Below are positions 34,904-46,409 of a DNA stretch of 64,000 nt, piece after piece; position 1 is the stretch's first letter; each line of letters opens with the position of its first letter. The translations under genes and the position numbers were made by a program. The DNA comes from Camillea tinctor (Eukaryota > Ascomycota > Sordariomycetes > Xylariales > Xylariaceae). The stretch is taken from assembly GCA_022578605.1 (NCBI GenBank), contig MU394063.1:372001-436000 (forward strand), written 5' to 3'. Below the pieces are notes generated by a model, which worked only from the letters and a program-made list of their open reading frames with translations, searched no databases and was not told the origin of the DNA.

Positions 34904-35675
34904 GCACGAACGTATACACCATATACATGCGTATTAAGGTATGTTAAGACTAATATGGACTTTTTTCTTTTTCTTTTAGTTCTCTTTTGTATTTCATTCT
35001 TTCTATATTTATTCTTTTCTTTTTGAGGTTATATACCCTGTCTCTTTTTTGCTATCGTCTCTTCTTATCGTTAGTACCAGTTTCGCATGCGCTGGGCACT
35101 ATTGTTCGTTGCATGAGAAACGTGGGACTCGGCGCATTTGAGGGGGGGCTGGTCCCGTCATTGGAGTATACGAAAGCTAACAAGCTTCTCCAACGACGAG
35201 GGTCTGTCTTGACCTGATGCTTGCTAAAGGAACAACAAACACCTCTTTCCCCTCTACCTCTACCCTCTTCCTTTTCACTTCCCTCTCCCTCTTCTCATGT
35301 TTTTGTTCCTTTTTTCCCGGTTTCCATCCCCCTTTCTATAGAATACACACATTCTACCGACCAGGCGCAATTCCACAAATTTGGTTACTTCCGATTTGTG
35401 CATGCGCGCCCGTTGTGTTGTTTCGCAGCCGAGCCTGAAATCCTCTCGAGCCCTGACTGACATCTTGGACATCCAGCCTCTTTTATTCTTTTTTAGTCCT
35501 CCCACCCGCCTCTGCCGCCAACTCACCGACTAATGCCTTGAGCCGATATTACTCTCAACCATTCTGTTTTGCACAATCTCGATTTCTTCATTTTTCGTTT
35601 TTATTCATCTGATACCCATACCCTTTTTCTTCTTTTTCGCCATACCTAAACCATTCTTTTCTTGTCGCCGAGTTT

Positions 35676-38600
35676 TTGTCGGCCACGAGAACTCTTCCGA
35701 TCGGGGAGGATTGGGCTAAGCCGGCTGCTACTGCGCAACAAATAGGCGAAGCCGCAAAATCCCAAATTGGCCACGTCTTGAGAAACAAGATGGGTATCGA
35801 CTCCAAGAAAGCCCCTCCGCTTCCTTGCCCGACCGAGACCGAATCTGCCCTTTCTGTACCCATCGAGGCGGCTGCTTCCGAAGTGTCCAAGACTGGCGAC
35901 GATACATCTCACTACTCACTGCCGGATGACGGCACCCCTGTGACCATCAAAACCCGTGGTCACAAGCCTAACCGCTCGCAGACCTCGCTTTTGATTGAAT
36001 ATTTCGAGGGTGGCAAACCTTCCGGGTCTAGCGCATCTTCTGATCGCAAGCCCAGTGTCCGTGTACGCTTGACGCCCTCTAAAGCCCACGGGAAAAACGA
36101 CCATATCCAGATTACTGAGACTAAAAGTACGAGAAAGACGTCCCAAGGACAGAAGGCGATCGCACAATCGAGCTTGAGCCGAAGCGAAATAGAAATGACT
36201 GATCCTGAGGACACTAGGAGCATGAATTCGTACGCATCCGCTACCGAGGAGTCCAATGTCTCTCGTAACCCTATTGAGGTTGAGATCGACTCGAGTCAGA
36301 GCCAGAGCCGCCGTAGCCGCCGGAAGGTCTCCAGCCCCCTCATCCCCGCTGCAGACAGCACGGTCTCTCAATACGAACCACCAAACATGTCTGACATTTC
36401 TGCCATCCCTACTGACAGCTTTTTGGACGGATCCGCTCCTACTACTACCCTAATAGCAGATAAGCGTGAACGACGGGGTTCTACCAACCTGGAGGGCTCG
36501 ACGGAAAAGCCGAGTCGCAAGGGCCGTTTGGAGAGCCATGAGCGTAGCGTTATGCAGAAAGCAGTTGAGAAGGCGAGCAAGCCGGAGCGTAGGCATAAGT
36601 CGAGGAGTAGAACGAGCGATGCTAGCGAAAGAGACGTGAATTCTCCGAGACGAAGATCTAAGGCTGGCCCTAGGGATTCCAACATCTCCGCCACGGATTC
36701 TAGTATGATCTCGCAAACGGCCCCGAGCCATAGATCTTACGATTCGTACAACTCATCAAAACTGTCCATCAACAACCCTAAGCTTCTCGAAACCGTCGAA
36801 GATGCAATTCGACGACTGATCCTTCCGGAGTTAGATGCCATCAAGCGAGAGCGAAGCCAGAAAGAGACAAGGCGCAGCAAGGACCGGGAGTCGTTGTCTA
36901 GTCTCACGTCAGTTTCTCGTGAAGATCTTCAGGGACCAAATAGGCGGAGGTCCACCGACCCAGCCCAATCTACCAAGTCGAAAGAGCGACGGGATAGAGA
37001 GGCTAGGAATGATTTATCGCCACGCAGTAGCGATGACCACAGATTTCCGATAGATGAAGCACATGACGACGACCTTGCATCTCGCGGTGATCGTGACAGA
37101 CTTGCAGAGACTGCTCTGGGTGCTGCCACACCTGGTTCTGGTGAACGTTCAAGATCTAGAGCCGATGAAAAGAGGCAGCGGAGGAGACGACGAGCAGAGA
37201 CACCGCGGCGTGATCGTGGCGAGAGATATAATGACTACGATGATGACCACGAGGTGGTACCGCCTATGCCTCTCTCGAGCGAAATCAATCCTTCTGATTT
37301 GACGAGAACGTCGATATTGACAGCTGAGTCGGAGAGACCACACTCGGCCAGCGAGGAAATGACACCAGTGAATGAGGTTCCAAGAGGCATCGCTTCACCG
37401 GAATCAATGCATGATACTCCTACTCCAACGAGGACACCGGCATATTCCCTTCAGGGCATAGGCACTCAGCATGCCAACGTATCCCACGGTGACCTAAGAG
37501 CCCTACCTCGGAAAGGCCTTGTAGAATACCGACAGAACGATTCTGGGGAGTTCGATAACCACTACCCATCCCCGGCTCGTGACGAATACGATGACGAGTA
37601 CGATGAGACATCCCATTTATCTGAGCCTGGCATGTACGATGATGAGCCAGGACAAGACTTCTACGGCTCACAGGATGTTCCCGCCCCTCTACGTTATGTC
37701 CCTTACCAACAAGAAAGGCGGGGCCTGAGCCCGATTCAGAGCGTATCTGGGTATACTGAGGGCGAGAGTGACCTGCATAGAGATTCCAGAACCATCCACT
37801 CTACGAGCGAAGTCTCCTCACCAGAAAAGTCCCCCGTGCGGCGCCATGAGCTTCGTTCTCCGAGCTCTATACCGAGCAACTTACGAAGTGCTGAATTCGG
37901 TGATGAGGAGAGTAGTTTGGGAGGCTCTGGCGTTGGTTATCGAAATACTACATACACCGAGGATAGTGAGCTAGACCATGTAACCTCCGGCCAGGCTGTA
38001 CGGGTCATAGGAGAGAATCCCCAGATGGTTCACCAAAGCTTCGGCCCAGAATCTGCCGTGGCATCTCTTGTCGACGGATCTGTCCTCGACCCATCGCTTG
38101 TGAGCGGATCTGCAGGAGGATACCGTAACTCGCAGTTGTCTTATGATGGCACTACGAGAGACGCTAGCTCGGGAGCTGTGAGTCCTACTAAGCGATCTAC
38201 AAACTACCAAGACAGTGGCAATGATCAAGGGCAATCTGCGAGACCATCCGGCGAAACAGAGGGTTCGTCTTCCTCCAGGGAGTTCACTGAATATGAGATC
38301 AATGAGTATGGACAAAAGGTCCCTCAGACTAGCACAAGCCGTCGATCCCCAACCAACTCGGAGACTGCAATCACTGCAGCTGCGTTGAGTCGAGCTGCTG
38401 CTGCTGCCCTTAAGTTACAGACCCAGGGCTTCGGGTCGCCGAGCGACGAGGTTAAAGCACGGCAGGCCGCCCTAGCCAACGAAGCAGCAGGTGTCTCCCG
38501 CAACCGGTCCTTCAAGGAGCGAGCCAAGGAGGGTTACCGACCGAACGCCACACCTCGTCATAGCGTCGACCGTCTGTCGGACTATGGCCCTCCCAAGATG

Positions 38601-41228
38601 GAGGCTAGTGGTATGCCAAACGTGGGGGATCCCATGCCGGAGATAGGATATGGCTATGATGATGACGACCATTCCTCAGTACAGCATACGCCATCCGCTA
38701 CGCAAGAACAGTTTAGCGGGGCACAGAACAACGAAGAGTGGCAGAGAGCATCTACGCCCACTCAGGAGACACACGGATACGACCGTGCTGAAACACCCAA
38801 GGCCGGCCAGAATGGACCTCACGGGCTCGGCCTCACTGACGCTGCGGCAGCTGCCACTATTGCGACTGCAGGAGCTATGGCCGCTTCGCATAGCCGACAA
38901 CCGAGCCAAGAACCAGACGACGAATGGCAGCGGACTTCCTGTGAACGCAAGAGAGATACATTGGTCACGAACCCCTACGAGGGAGCCAGTCCGATTGCCA
39001 ACCTACCTGGTGTTGATGGAAACATGTTGAGCGCAGCCGGCTTTGGAGCTGACGCATATCGAAATGGTTTCCATACCGGCAGCCCTGGGCTTGGTGGTGG
39101 TGATGAAGGCTATATATCAGCTGCGCCAAATGAGGCCCGTGATATTGCGAATGCGAAGGGCAACCTGGGTGAAGGATCGGAACAGCCTAATCTCAGTAAT
39201 GTGGAGGATCCATTCTACACATCGAAAGACGTGAGAAACCTCGGTGGCATGTCACAGGGAATGCGCACGCCTCTCTACGATCCGGCTACTGGAACTGGTA
39301 TTGACAGGATCCAGTCGAAGGATATCATTGCCCTGATGGAACACGTAAGTGGTGCTCTCCCCCCCTCCCCCTCCAAACCTTGAGATAATCGACTAACTGG
39401 TCTATAGCTTATGGTGCGCGATGCCCAGCGAAGTGCTAGGGACACTGAAATTTTAGTAACGCTTGTCCGATCAGCGGCCGATATGCGCAACTCATTCGAG
39501 GACATCAAGAGGATGCTCGCAGATTCCGAAGACCAAATTATTGGAGAGGTCAAAGATAATACTGAGAAAACCGTGAAGCGACACCTAGGTGGTCCCCGAC
39601 CCTTCCCTGGCAGTGCTGCTAGATCTATCCAAGGTTCTCAAGCAGGTACCGACGACTTGCCAGCCAAGAAGCGCAACCTACTACGACGTGCTCTTCAGGG
39701 TCTCAGTGCTAAGGGGACGAATGATCTTGGCAGAATCGAGGACATGCTCATGCAACTACTAACTGATGTAGATGTGCTTAAGCATCAGACAGCTGGTAAT
39801 GAAGGTCTCATGAGTACGCAGAACCGATCGGTAGAGAATTTGCAGTCGGAGATGCCATATGAACATGATCGTGGTTATGAACCCGAAGGTAATGCCGGGA
39901 CATCAACTGCTAGCCATGCTAGCCACTCGGGACATCTCTCTACCCCACAATCGCGGAATGCGTCGACAAGATTCGCCAATGACCGAAAATTCGCAGACCG
40001 AATTAGCACCGTCCCGGAAGACGAGAACGAGTACAATAGTCGTCCTGTATCCGCGCAACAAGCATACACACAACAGGGCCTTTTGTCGCCTATCGAGGAC
40101 AGAACACGGGGTGGATCGCTACCAATAGGTACTCCCCCTCAAAGCTCACCGCAGATGCATCAATATTCTGTCAGCAATGAGAATACTCCTCGTACCGACG
40201 AAGGCAAGAAGAACAAGACGAAGAGCTCCGGCTTCGCCTCCAAGGTCTCCCGTTGGTCTGAGACTACCGCTTCTAGCATAAGCAAAGCCTTCCGTAGTAG
40301 CGGCGGCTCCCGCAAGCAGGAGGAGTACATGCCGGCACCTCCATCCCGATCAGGTTCGGACTTCGCCAATTATGATTCATATCAACAACATCAAGATGTG
40401 TATGGGAACGACACCCTGCATTCAGGCTTCTCACAAGATGTTATTCCGCCTATGAATGACAATGTGCCCACTACACCAATGATGAGTCACCCTCAGGGAC
40501 CAGCGACGTATGCTACGCCCGAGGATCCGAAGTACAAAGCCCATCGTAACTCGGTAAACTTGCAACATCCGCAGCCCCGCAATGGGCAAGCTCAGCGCTT
40601 CCAACAAGTTTGGGAATCGTCGGCACAGGAATACGACACCATGTCTCCAAGGTCGGCGGATTGGGCTGGTTCGGCCATTTCTCTTAACAGATTCCCCCAG
40701 CAGAGCGCCCAGGGATACAGCGAAATCAGCGCCCTGAACTCAGGGCATGATGCTGATGATTATAGCTGGGTTGACCCAACGTCGCCGGGTGCCCAGGGAC
40801 CCCCGCGTCCTCCGAAGGAGCCATTAGATGGCCAATCTCCTGCCCAGTCACAAACTCCCCCTCAGCATCTCAGGCTAAGCCAACTACAGAAGGAACAAAG
40901 CCCGCAAGCTCATCACAGTAGCGAGAGTGGTTATGGCACTAGCAACACCCACGGGGGAAGTTATCGCTCTGGTAGCCCAAGACTGGAGAACAGAAACCTG
41001 AGCGCTGCTCTCGGTGTCCCGACAAGAAGACCCAGTGGACCTAGGGCAATGACCCCAAGCCGCGGCAGCGAAGATGGTGAGGAGAGGCGGCGGAAGCGAG
41101 GTGAGTATTGCACTGAATTATGAGATCAACCCGGGGATATGACTTGAACTAACGGAAACATGACAGACACGTTCGGTGCGGTAGCTAGCCCCGCGAGCGC
41201 TATCAGCCAGGAGTCCGAAACCTTTTAG
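35676..41228 (+). CDS. Very large, mostly disordered fungal protein of unknown function
   Basis: Three exons: about 35676-39344, 39408-41100 and 41167-41228, in phase, with GTAAGT and GTGAGT donors. The product is about 1,800 residues. Most is low-complexity, rich in S/R/E/D, with phosphorylation-like RRxS motifs. One ordered, probably helical block begins at the start of exon 2 (LMVRDAQRSARDTEILVTL) and continues through EDMLMQLLTDVDVLKHQ; this is the likely conserved core. The 3' exon encodes DTFGAVASPASAISQESETF before TAG. The start is unresolved: the frame is open upstream of 35676 but has no ATG before about 35790. One candidate is a tiny exon, ATG at 34927-34938, followed by a perfect GTATGT donor and a 734-nt intron ending at 35672; this is weak. 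The function is not recognised. A cortical or septal scaffold role would be speculation. Confidence 0.75.
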
Positions 41229-43116
41229 GAGAAGCGTGGTCGGTATCTCGACGTTATACCTCCTTCGTCGCCCTTTCGAGTTAAATTCAAAAATTAAAAC
41301 GAATCGACGACTTTTAAGCTCAACTGCAACACAACCACATGCAGCGAGCATACATCGCCCTCTTATACCCCTTTACGGCTGCTGGGTAGCCATCCAATTT
41401 CGATTGCGTTATTAGATATATTAATCATACTCTTCCCATTGCATAATATGCTTTCTTCATTAATATTTGCTTGTTTTCGGTCGCCTCTACCATTTATGTA
41501 AACACGAAAGCTACTCCCGAAGCCATTATAGAAATAAGTACCACAACGGTGGCAAGGAAGCAATTAGAAAACAAAACTAAAAATAGGGGGGTCTGGGCAG
41601 AAGAGCGTTCGACGCAGCAACATAACATGGAGCGTTTTTTTTTTCGGACAAAGAGGGAGAGTTTTAAGAAGACAAGGGTTTCTTCAAAAGCAGGCAAGGT
41701 TGCGAGTGAATTAATTCGGACGGTTAGTCAATCAGTCAGCCAGGAATGTGTGTTGATATGACTTTGAGACCTAGGAGGGAAAGGAGGGAAATAGATAAGA
41801 GAAACCCAAAGGGAGGATAGGGCAACAAACAGTTATTCGATTTTTTATACCATGGTGTAGTTAGGGGGTTTTCCTTCTCGGTTCTTCTCGTTCTCACGAC
41901 GATTATGACTTTTTGAATTGCGCTGAGCTCTGAATTGAGTTACCAAAAAAGAAAGATATCCTGTTTTTTTTCTTGCCAAGACTTGGTTTTTTTTTGTATG
42001 ATATGTGAAGTGTGGTTCGTGTGCCCTTTTACCTTTTGGTTGAAGGAGATGAGAAACAACTTATTCCTAATAAGTAAGTGATTATGTGAAGTGTATATTA
42101 GACGTAGTTCTACCTACCCGGTAGTCCTGATCCGTTCTAATTGTAATTTTGGCCGTTGAACCTTGGGAAGCATACTATCCATCCTAGGTTAGACAAAATG
42201 TTACTAAAAATAAATGTTTCAAAGTATACATCTTCTCAAGTTTTATTCAAGCTCGTTGATTTTTGTGTTGAATTAATGGTTTGCTAGCCTACTAATACAC
42301 GGATGGCATGTATGCGTATATCATACGAATGGAAAGCATTTCTTGTTCTCGCGTCTTCTTCATGCGTGCCCCCCTCCCCCCCCGGGGATGACAATGACAG
42401 ACGGCCTTTTTTTTTTTTTTTTCAGGGGGGGGGGGGGGGGGTTCTCTTTTCTTTCATTTCTCCAGGTCTACATATACGTTAAAGACATATAGGTTTTGTT
42501 CGATTGATTAACCTGTTCTGGAACCATGGGAGAACTGATAATGTGGTACAACGTACTACTGACGTACAGTATATACGGTTCGATGACGCGTGATCTGACG
42601 CGAGACGGGATGGGGAAATAAGTCGCGATGGGGGGAGTGTGGGTATAAATGAATGGGAAGTGGATATTTCTTTTGCTACCAAGATTTTTTATTTTATGTA
42701 TTTATCGCTGATGTACCTAAGGTGGGATTGTGATAGCATTCAAGTCGTAACTACTTACATTTCTACTCCGTATTATTGGTATAACCTAGGTCTTGTACGT
42801 AGTTAGGGAAATGTCTAAGGTTACGTGCCGAGGTCGATTTAAACGCATCGCGCATCCAGATCACCCCTGCTCGGCAGAGAGTTAATTGATCCACTTCTAA
42901 CGTCGAGACTTACAGTAGATAGCTTCATCTTTATTCCCTGCTTTCCTTCTTTCTACTATGCACACGCATATCAGATACAATACACCTTTTCATCCCGTCT
43001 CGTTGCTTTTTTCTTAGTTCAAATAACTCTTATCTATACTCACTCACCCCTACTCCATACTATCTACCGTAAACTAAGCCCCCTCCTTTTACCCCTTTTA
43101 CCCCATCATCCCCAAA
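41229..43116. other. Intergenic region upstream of the thioesterase-like gene
   Basis: This is the 3' flank of the large disordered-protein gene and the leader of the next gene. It contains an adjoining T-run and G-run at about 42403-42440 and a pyrimidine-rich leader from about 42920. Short ORFs around 41360-41760 lie on both strands and look fortuitous. Confidence 0.55.
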
Positions 43117-43878
43117 ATGTCACCACCACCATCACCATCACCCCCCACAAAACCAACAATCATATCCACAGCCCCGACCGCCATCCTATCCTTCGACCCG
43201 GAATCCCCCCAGGACTGGTCCCACTTCCTCTCCATCCCCTGGTGCGCAACCCTGCTCTCCCGCCCGGGTCTCCGCCCCTACACCGCCGACCTCCCCACCC
43301 CAGGCCGCACCTCCGATCCCGTCGTGGGCGGGATCCTGGCCCGCGGAGGCAGCGGGGTGCTGAACCACGTTAGTCTGCTGGATCTGGAATCCAGCGGTGG
43401 CGGTGGGCATGGGGAACGGCCCCAGTTCCCCCAGCACATCGACCTCTACACCCTCGGCCCCGCCCTCGCCGGCGTGCCCCTGCCCGTGCCCGTGCTGCAC
43501 GGCGGCGTCGCCTGCTTGCTCGTGGACGCCGCCGCAGGCCGCGTCGGGTACATGCACCGCTTCTGCGCCCGCGCACAGCCGGAGGGTGGTGGTGCCCTCG
43601 TCGGCGCGTACTCGAAACACACGGATACGAGATTCCGCCGCCCGGCGCTGATGGATGGGCCCGGGGGCACGCTGACGCTGGTTGTTAGGACGCGGGTTTG
43701 GAGGGTGGCGGAGGAGGGGGGGAAGGATGGGGAGGGGGGAAGGAAGGATGGGGAGGGGAAGGGAGGTTTGCTTGTGAGGGCCGTTGTGGAGGGGGAGGGG
43801 GGGAAGGTGTATGCTACGGGGGAGAGCGAGGTGGTGGTTAGGGTTTGGGGGAGGGAGAGGGAGAGGGGGAAGCTGTGA
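43117..43878 (+). CDS. PaaI-like hotdog-fold thioesterase family protein
   Basis: A 253-residue single-exon protein starting in a CCAAAATGTC context. The central part carries a hotdog-type core: HIDLYTLGPALAGVPLPVP, then VLHGGVACLLVDAAAG (HGG at residues 128-130), then a YSKHTDTRFRRPAL segment and a beta-rich end (LTLVVRTRVWRV...VYATGESEVVVRVW). This matches the thioesterase/thiol ester dehydratase superfamily, whose members hydrolyse acyl-CoA thioesters. The usual catalytic acid of PaaI enzymes is not obvious, so activity is uncertain. A glycine/lysine/aspartate/glutamate-rich insert (about 205-225) interrupts the last strands. It converges on the MYND gene with 380 bp between stops. GC content is high, especially in the 3' half. 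Confidence 0.72.
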   Translation: MSPPPSPSPPTKPTIISTAPTAILSFDPESPQDWSHFLSIPWCATLLSRPGLRPYTADLPTPGRTSDPVVGGILARGGSGVLNHVSLLDLESSGGGGHGERPQFPQHIDLYTLGPALAGVPLPVPVLHGGVACLLVDAAAGRVGYMHRFCARAQPEGGGALVGAYSKHTDTRFRRPALMDGPGGTLTLVVRTRVWRVAEEGGKDGEGGRKDGEGKGGLLVRAVVEGEGGKVYATGESEVVVRVWGRERERGKL

Positions 43879-44258
43879 TAGGATGAGGTGTGGTGAGAAT
43901 AATCAAGGGGTGCGATGATGGCTAATAATGAAATTTTGGTATGGGAATTAATTATATTTGGAGCGGGAATTGTTCAGCATCACATGTGTATATACGGGAC
44001 TTCTTTTTTCTCTTTGGTTTCACATGCGGTGAAAATAAGTTCTTTGTTCTTAGTGTATATTGTTATATAACCAATCTAAGCTATAGGTTTCACATCACTC
44101 TTTTCTTCTGATGGTGTCTAACTCGGGGATTTTCTAGGATGCATCTACAGTTATTTGACAGACGCACTCGAGTTCGTTGCCGATACCAATACCATATTCC
44201 TGAGACTTAGCAACATGATACCAGCACCATTCGCCCCTTAGCCACCCATACCAACGGT
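43879..44258. other. Short convergent intergenic region
   Basis: 380 bp between two stop codons. AT-rich UTR-like sequence; no other feature is seen. Confidence 0.6.
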
Positions 44259-45302
44259 CTATTTGCGTGCTCTCATCACCTCAAGAGCAGGAGTGCACTC
44301 AGCCCACATATACCAGGTTTCTCTAAGTGATGCAATAGCCTGGTCACGGTCACCCAGCATGAATGCACCGGGCTCTTTGTTGAGAAATGGGTCCGGGTTA
44401 TGCAGCATAGGCATGTAGTGTTTATTAGTCGCTTCGAGGCACGCGTATACCTTGCTGACTTGATCCTCCAGGTCAGCGATAATATCGCTGTATTCTGACT
44501 TTTCGACAATGTCCCGGCGCTTGTACAAAATGTCGCTAAGGGCATGCTCGCGCACCCACTCCATCTTCTTGTCGTAAGGTTGGTCGCCGTGCTCCTTGAC
44601 GCAGCGGTCGAGCATCTTCATGTCAAGCAGCAGGCGGATCTTGATACACGCCATGGCAGGGTTGAAGCTGAACTCGAATTTGGTCTCCTCAATGTATTTA
44701 TCCGAGTGCTCAAACGCGTCTTCGTTGTGCATGTCGAGATACGGCAGACTCGGGTCGGACCAGTCGTAGTCGTCGTCGGTTCCCACGGCCCACCACTTGA
44801 TAAAATCATATGCTTCCTGGTCCCGCCCGAGGCGCAGGTACAGCGCCGGCACCTGGTTGCGTACGCCCATATTGTCGCCGCGGCATAAATCTAGCATGCC
44901 GAGAGTGTGGGCTAGAGCAGCCTCGACAGCCTCACCGGTGCGGATGTATAGACTAGCAGTCATAACACCGTGGCGAGCAAGCATGTACGGTCTAGTGCCA
45001 GTAAACTTCCAGAATTTAGCCCGTGCATTTTGGAAGGGCTTCGGAGGACAATCGATATCACCGGCGAAGTCTCGCAGCTTTCCCTCCTCCTGCTCCAGCT
45101 TCGCACGAGCCTTCTTGAGGATATTGCAAGAGCGCTTGTGAAGAGGGCGGTGGGCCGTCTGGTGCTCAACGCCACAATAGTGCACTACTAGGCATGCCCC
45201 GCATCGCTGTAGGTTTGTCCGGGCGAGGCAATCAGGTCCGGAACACTGCTTGAATGGGAGCCCGAGATTCCATCGGTTCGGACGCTCATCTGTTGAAGCC
45301 AT
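44259..45302 (-). CDS. MYND-type zinc-finger protein
   Basis: A 347-residue protein, single exon, with ATG at 45302. The frame stays open upstream to 45377 but has no earlier ATG. The zinc finger lies at residues 20-59: C20, C25, C34, C37, Y42-C43, H47, H55 and C59. This is a MYND pattern in which the first pair is spaced by four residues and the second-last cysteine is a histidine (YCGVEHQ), a variant I recall from other fungal MYND proteins. The remainder (about 95-347) is predicted helical, TPR-like, with LYLRLGRDQEAYDFIKWW as a recognisable helical-repeat piece. Such MYND fingers mediate protein-protein contacts. They form an expanded family in many filamentous fungi, so the target is unknown. 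It is divergent from the Ulp1-like gene. Confidence 0.82.
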   Translation of the reverse strand: MASTDERPNRWNLGLPFKQCSGPDCLARTNLQRCGACLVVHYCGVEHQTAHRPLHKRSCNILKKARAKLEQEEGKLRDFAGDIDCPPKPFQNARAKFWKFTGTRPYMLARHGVMTASLYIRTGEAVEAALAHTLGMLDLCRGDNMGVRNQVPALYLRLGRDQEAYDFIKWWAVGTDDDYDWSDPSLPYLDMHNEDAFEHSDKYIEETKFEFSFNPAMACIKIRLLLDMKMLDRCVKEHGDQPYDKKMEWVREHALSDILYKRRDIVEKSEYSDIIADLEDQVSKVYACLEATNKHYMPMLHNPDPFLNKEPGAFMLGDRDQAIASLRETWYMWAECTPALEVMRARK

Positions 45303-46409
45303 GACGGCTGGTGTAATAAGAAGGTGGTGTGATATGAGAGGAGGGTTAGGACAACATAGAAAGACAAGCCAGAGCAAGAGGGAAAATATACAAAGTTGAT
45401 CAAGGCAAACACGTCTGACTTGGAAAGACGGTCAGAGAAGCATTAACCTAACAGCGACTGAGCTGGCGCCAGGTTTGACAGCACGGACCACAGACATGAC
45501 TTTGGATACTTCAACCCCTGCCCCTGAAATTTATCGAGATCTTGATATGCGGCCCCTGGGAAAACATCATGGATCATTGAACGATTAGCTATTACATCTT
45601 CTTCATTCACAACAATAGCTGTCTCAACCCGAATCCCTCAAGCTAAATATTCTCTGATTTACCTAGGTACCTACTGGTCCAACCCAGCCGACTAGGTAAG
45701 TAGCATAGATAGGTTTTATGTAACTTACAAACCTATCGTTTTGTTTACCTACCTAAATGATGAATTCTATATTACCTTGGAAACCAGTGTGTTAGTGACA
45801 TTGCAAAATCTTTTATCAATTAGCCTTTGCGAGATGACTAGGTGTCATTTCTCAGTTGCAGGGCGTTAATCGTCAATGGCATTTGTATACTGAAACTAGG
45901 GATCGATTGACTTAGGCGATTCGCAATCCTCAAACACGTTGTTGTCTACATAAAATATATTAAAACCCTCGGCTGCTCTTTGCTCGGACTGACCTTTCTT
46001 TTTAATCATATTTATCACCAAATCGGCTTTAGGGACCTTTGATGGTCAATCTAAGAAAGCATACAAAGTAACCCAAAACATCAATTCAAACCATTGACAC
46101 TAGTGTTCCCCTTCCTGATACAAAGAAAAGCAACCGAAAACGGGAACCCCCCTTTGTACCCTCTCGAAGGAGGACGATTACTATATTTGTTGCCAAATGC
46201 CCTCTATTCCAACTTGGAACTACCTCCTAGACACGAGTTTTGCTATCGAACTGCTGGTTGGGGCTTTCTTAAATTACTCAACCATAGTCTTGACAACATC
46301 AATCTATCGTTGTCATATCTGTTCAAACCAATAAACCCTCTCGTAATTTGGAGTTCACACATACCTCATAACCTACTACTTTCGGTATAACAAGGCCCTG
46401 GCTCCAATC
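45303..46409. other. Bidirectional promoter region between MYND and Ulp1-like genes
   Basis: 1.1 kb separates the two start codons. It contains a TACCTAGGTA palindrome at 45660-45669 amid further ACCTAC words. An ORF at 46094-46390 lies directly upstream of the Ulp1-like start but has no domain; it may be part of the leader. Confidence 0.5.

Larger units (their letters stand above)
28841..35675. other. Gene-poor region, 6.8 kb, with assembly gap and decayed fragments
   Basis: No intact gene is recognised. The region holds an ankyrin-like remnant at 29043-29333, a C/G homopolymer gap at 29660-29850, AT-richer sequence at 30000-32300 with many TAGGTA words, a T29 run, and three TACCTAGGTA palindromes (30840, 33285, 33691). 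From about 34200 to 35675 it is pyrimidine-rich, as expected of a long leader of the next gene. Small ORFs such as 32294-32623 have biased composition and no homology signal that I can recognise. Confidence 0.5.

Noticed and set aside
46094..46390. 98-codon ORF just upstream of the Ulp1-like gene as an extra N-terminal exon
   Set aside because: It ends in TAA 19 bp before the ATG, in a different frame, without a splice join that improves the protein; treated as leader.
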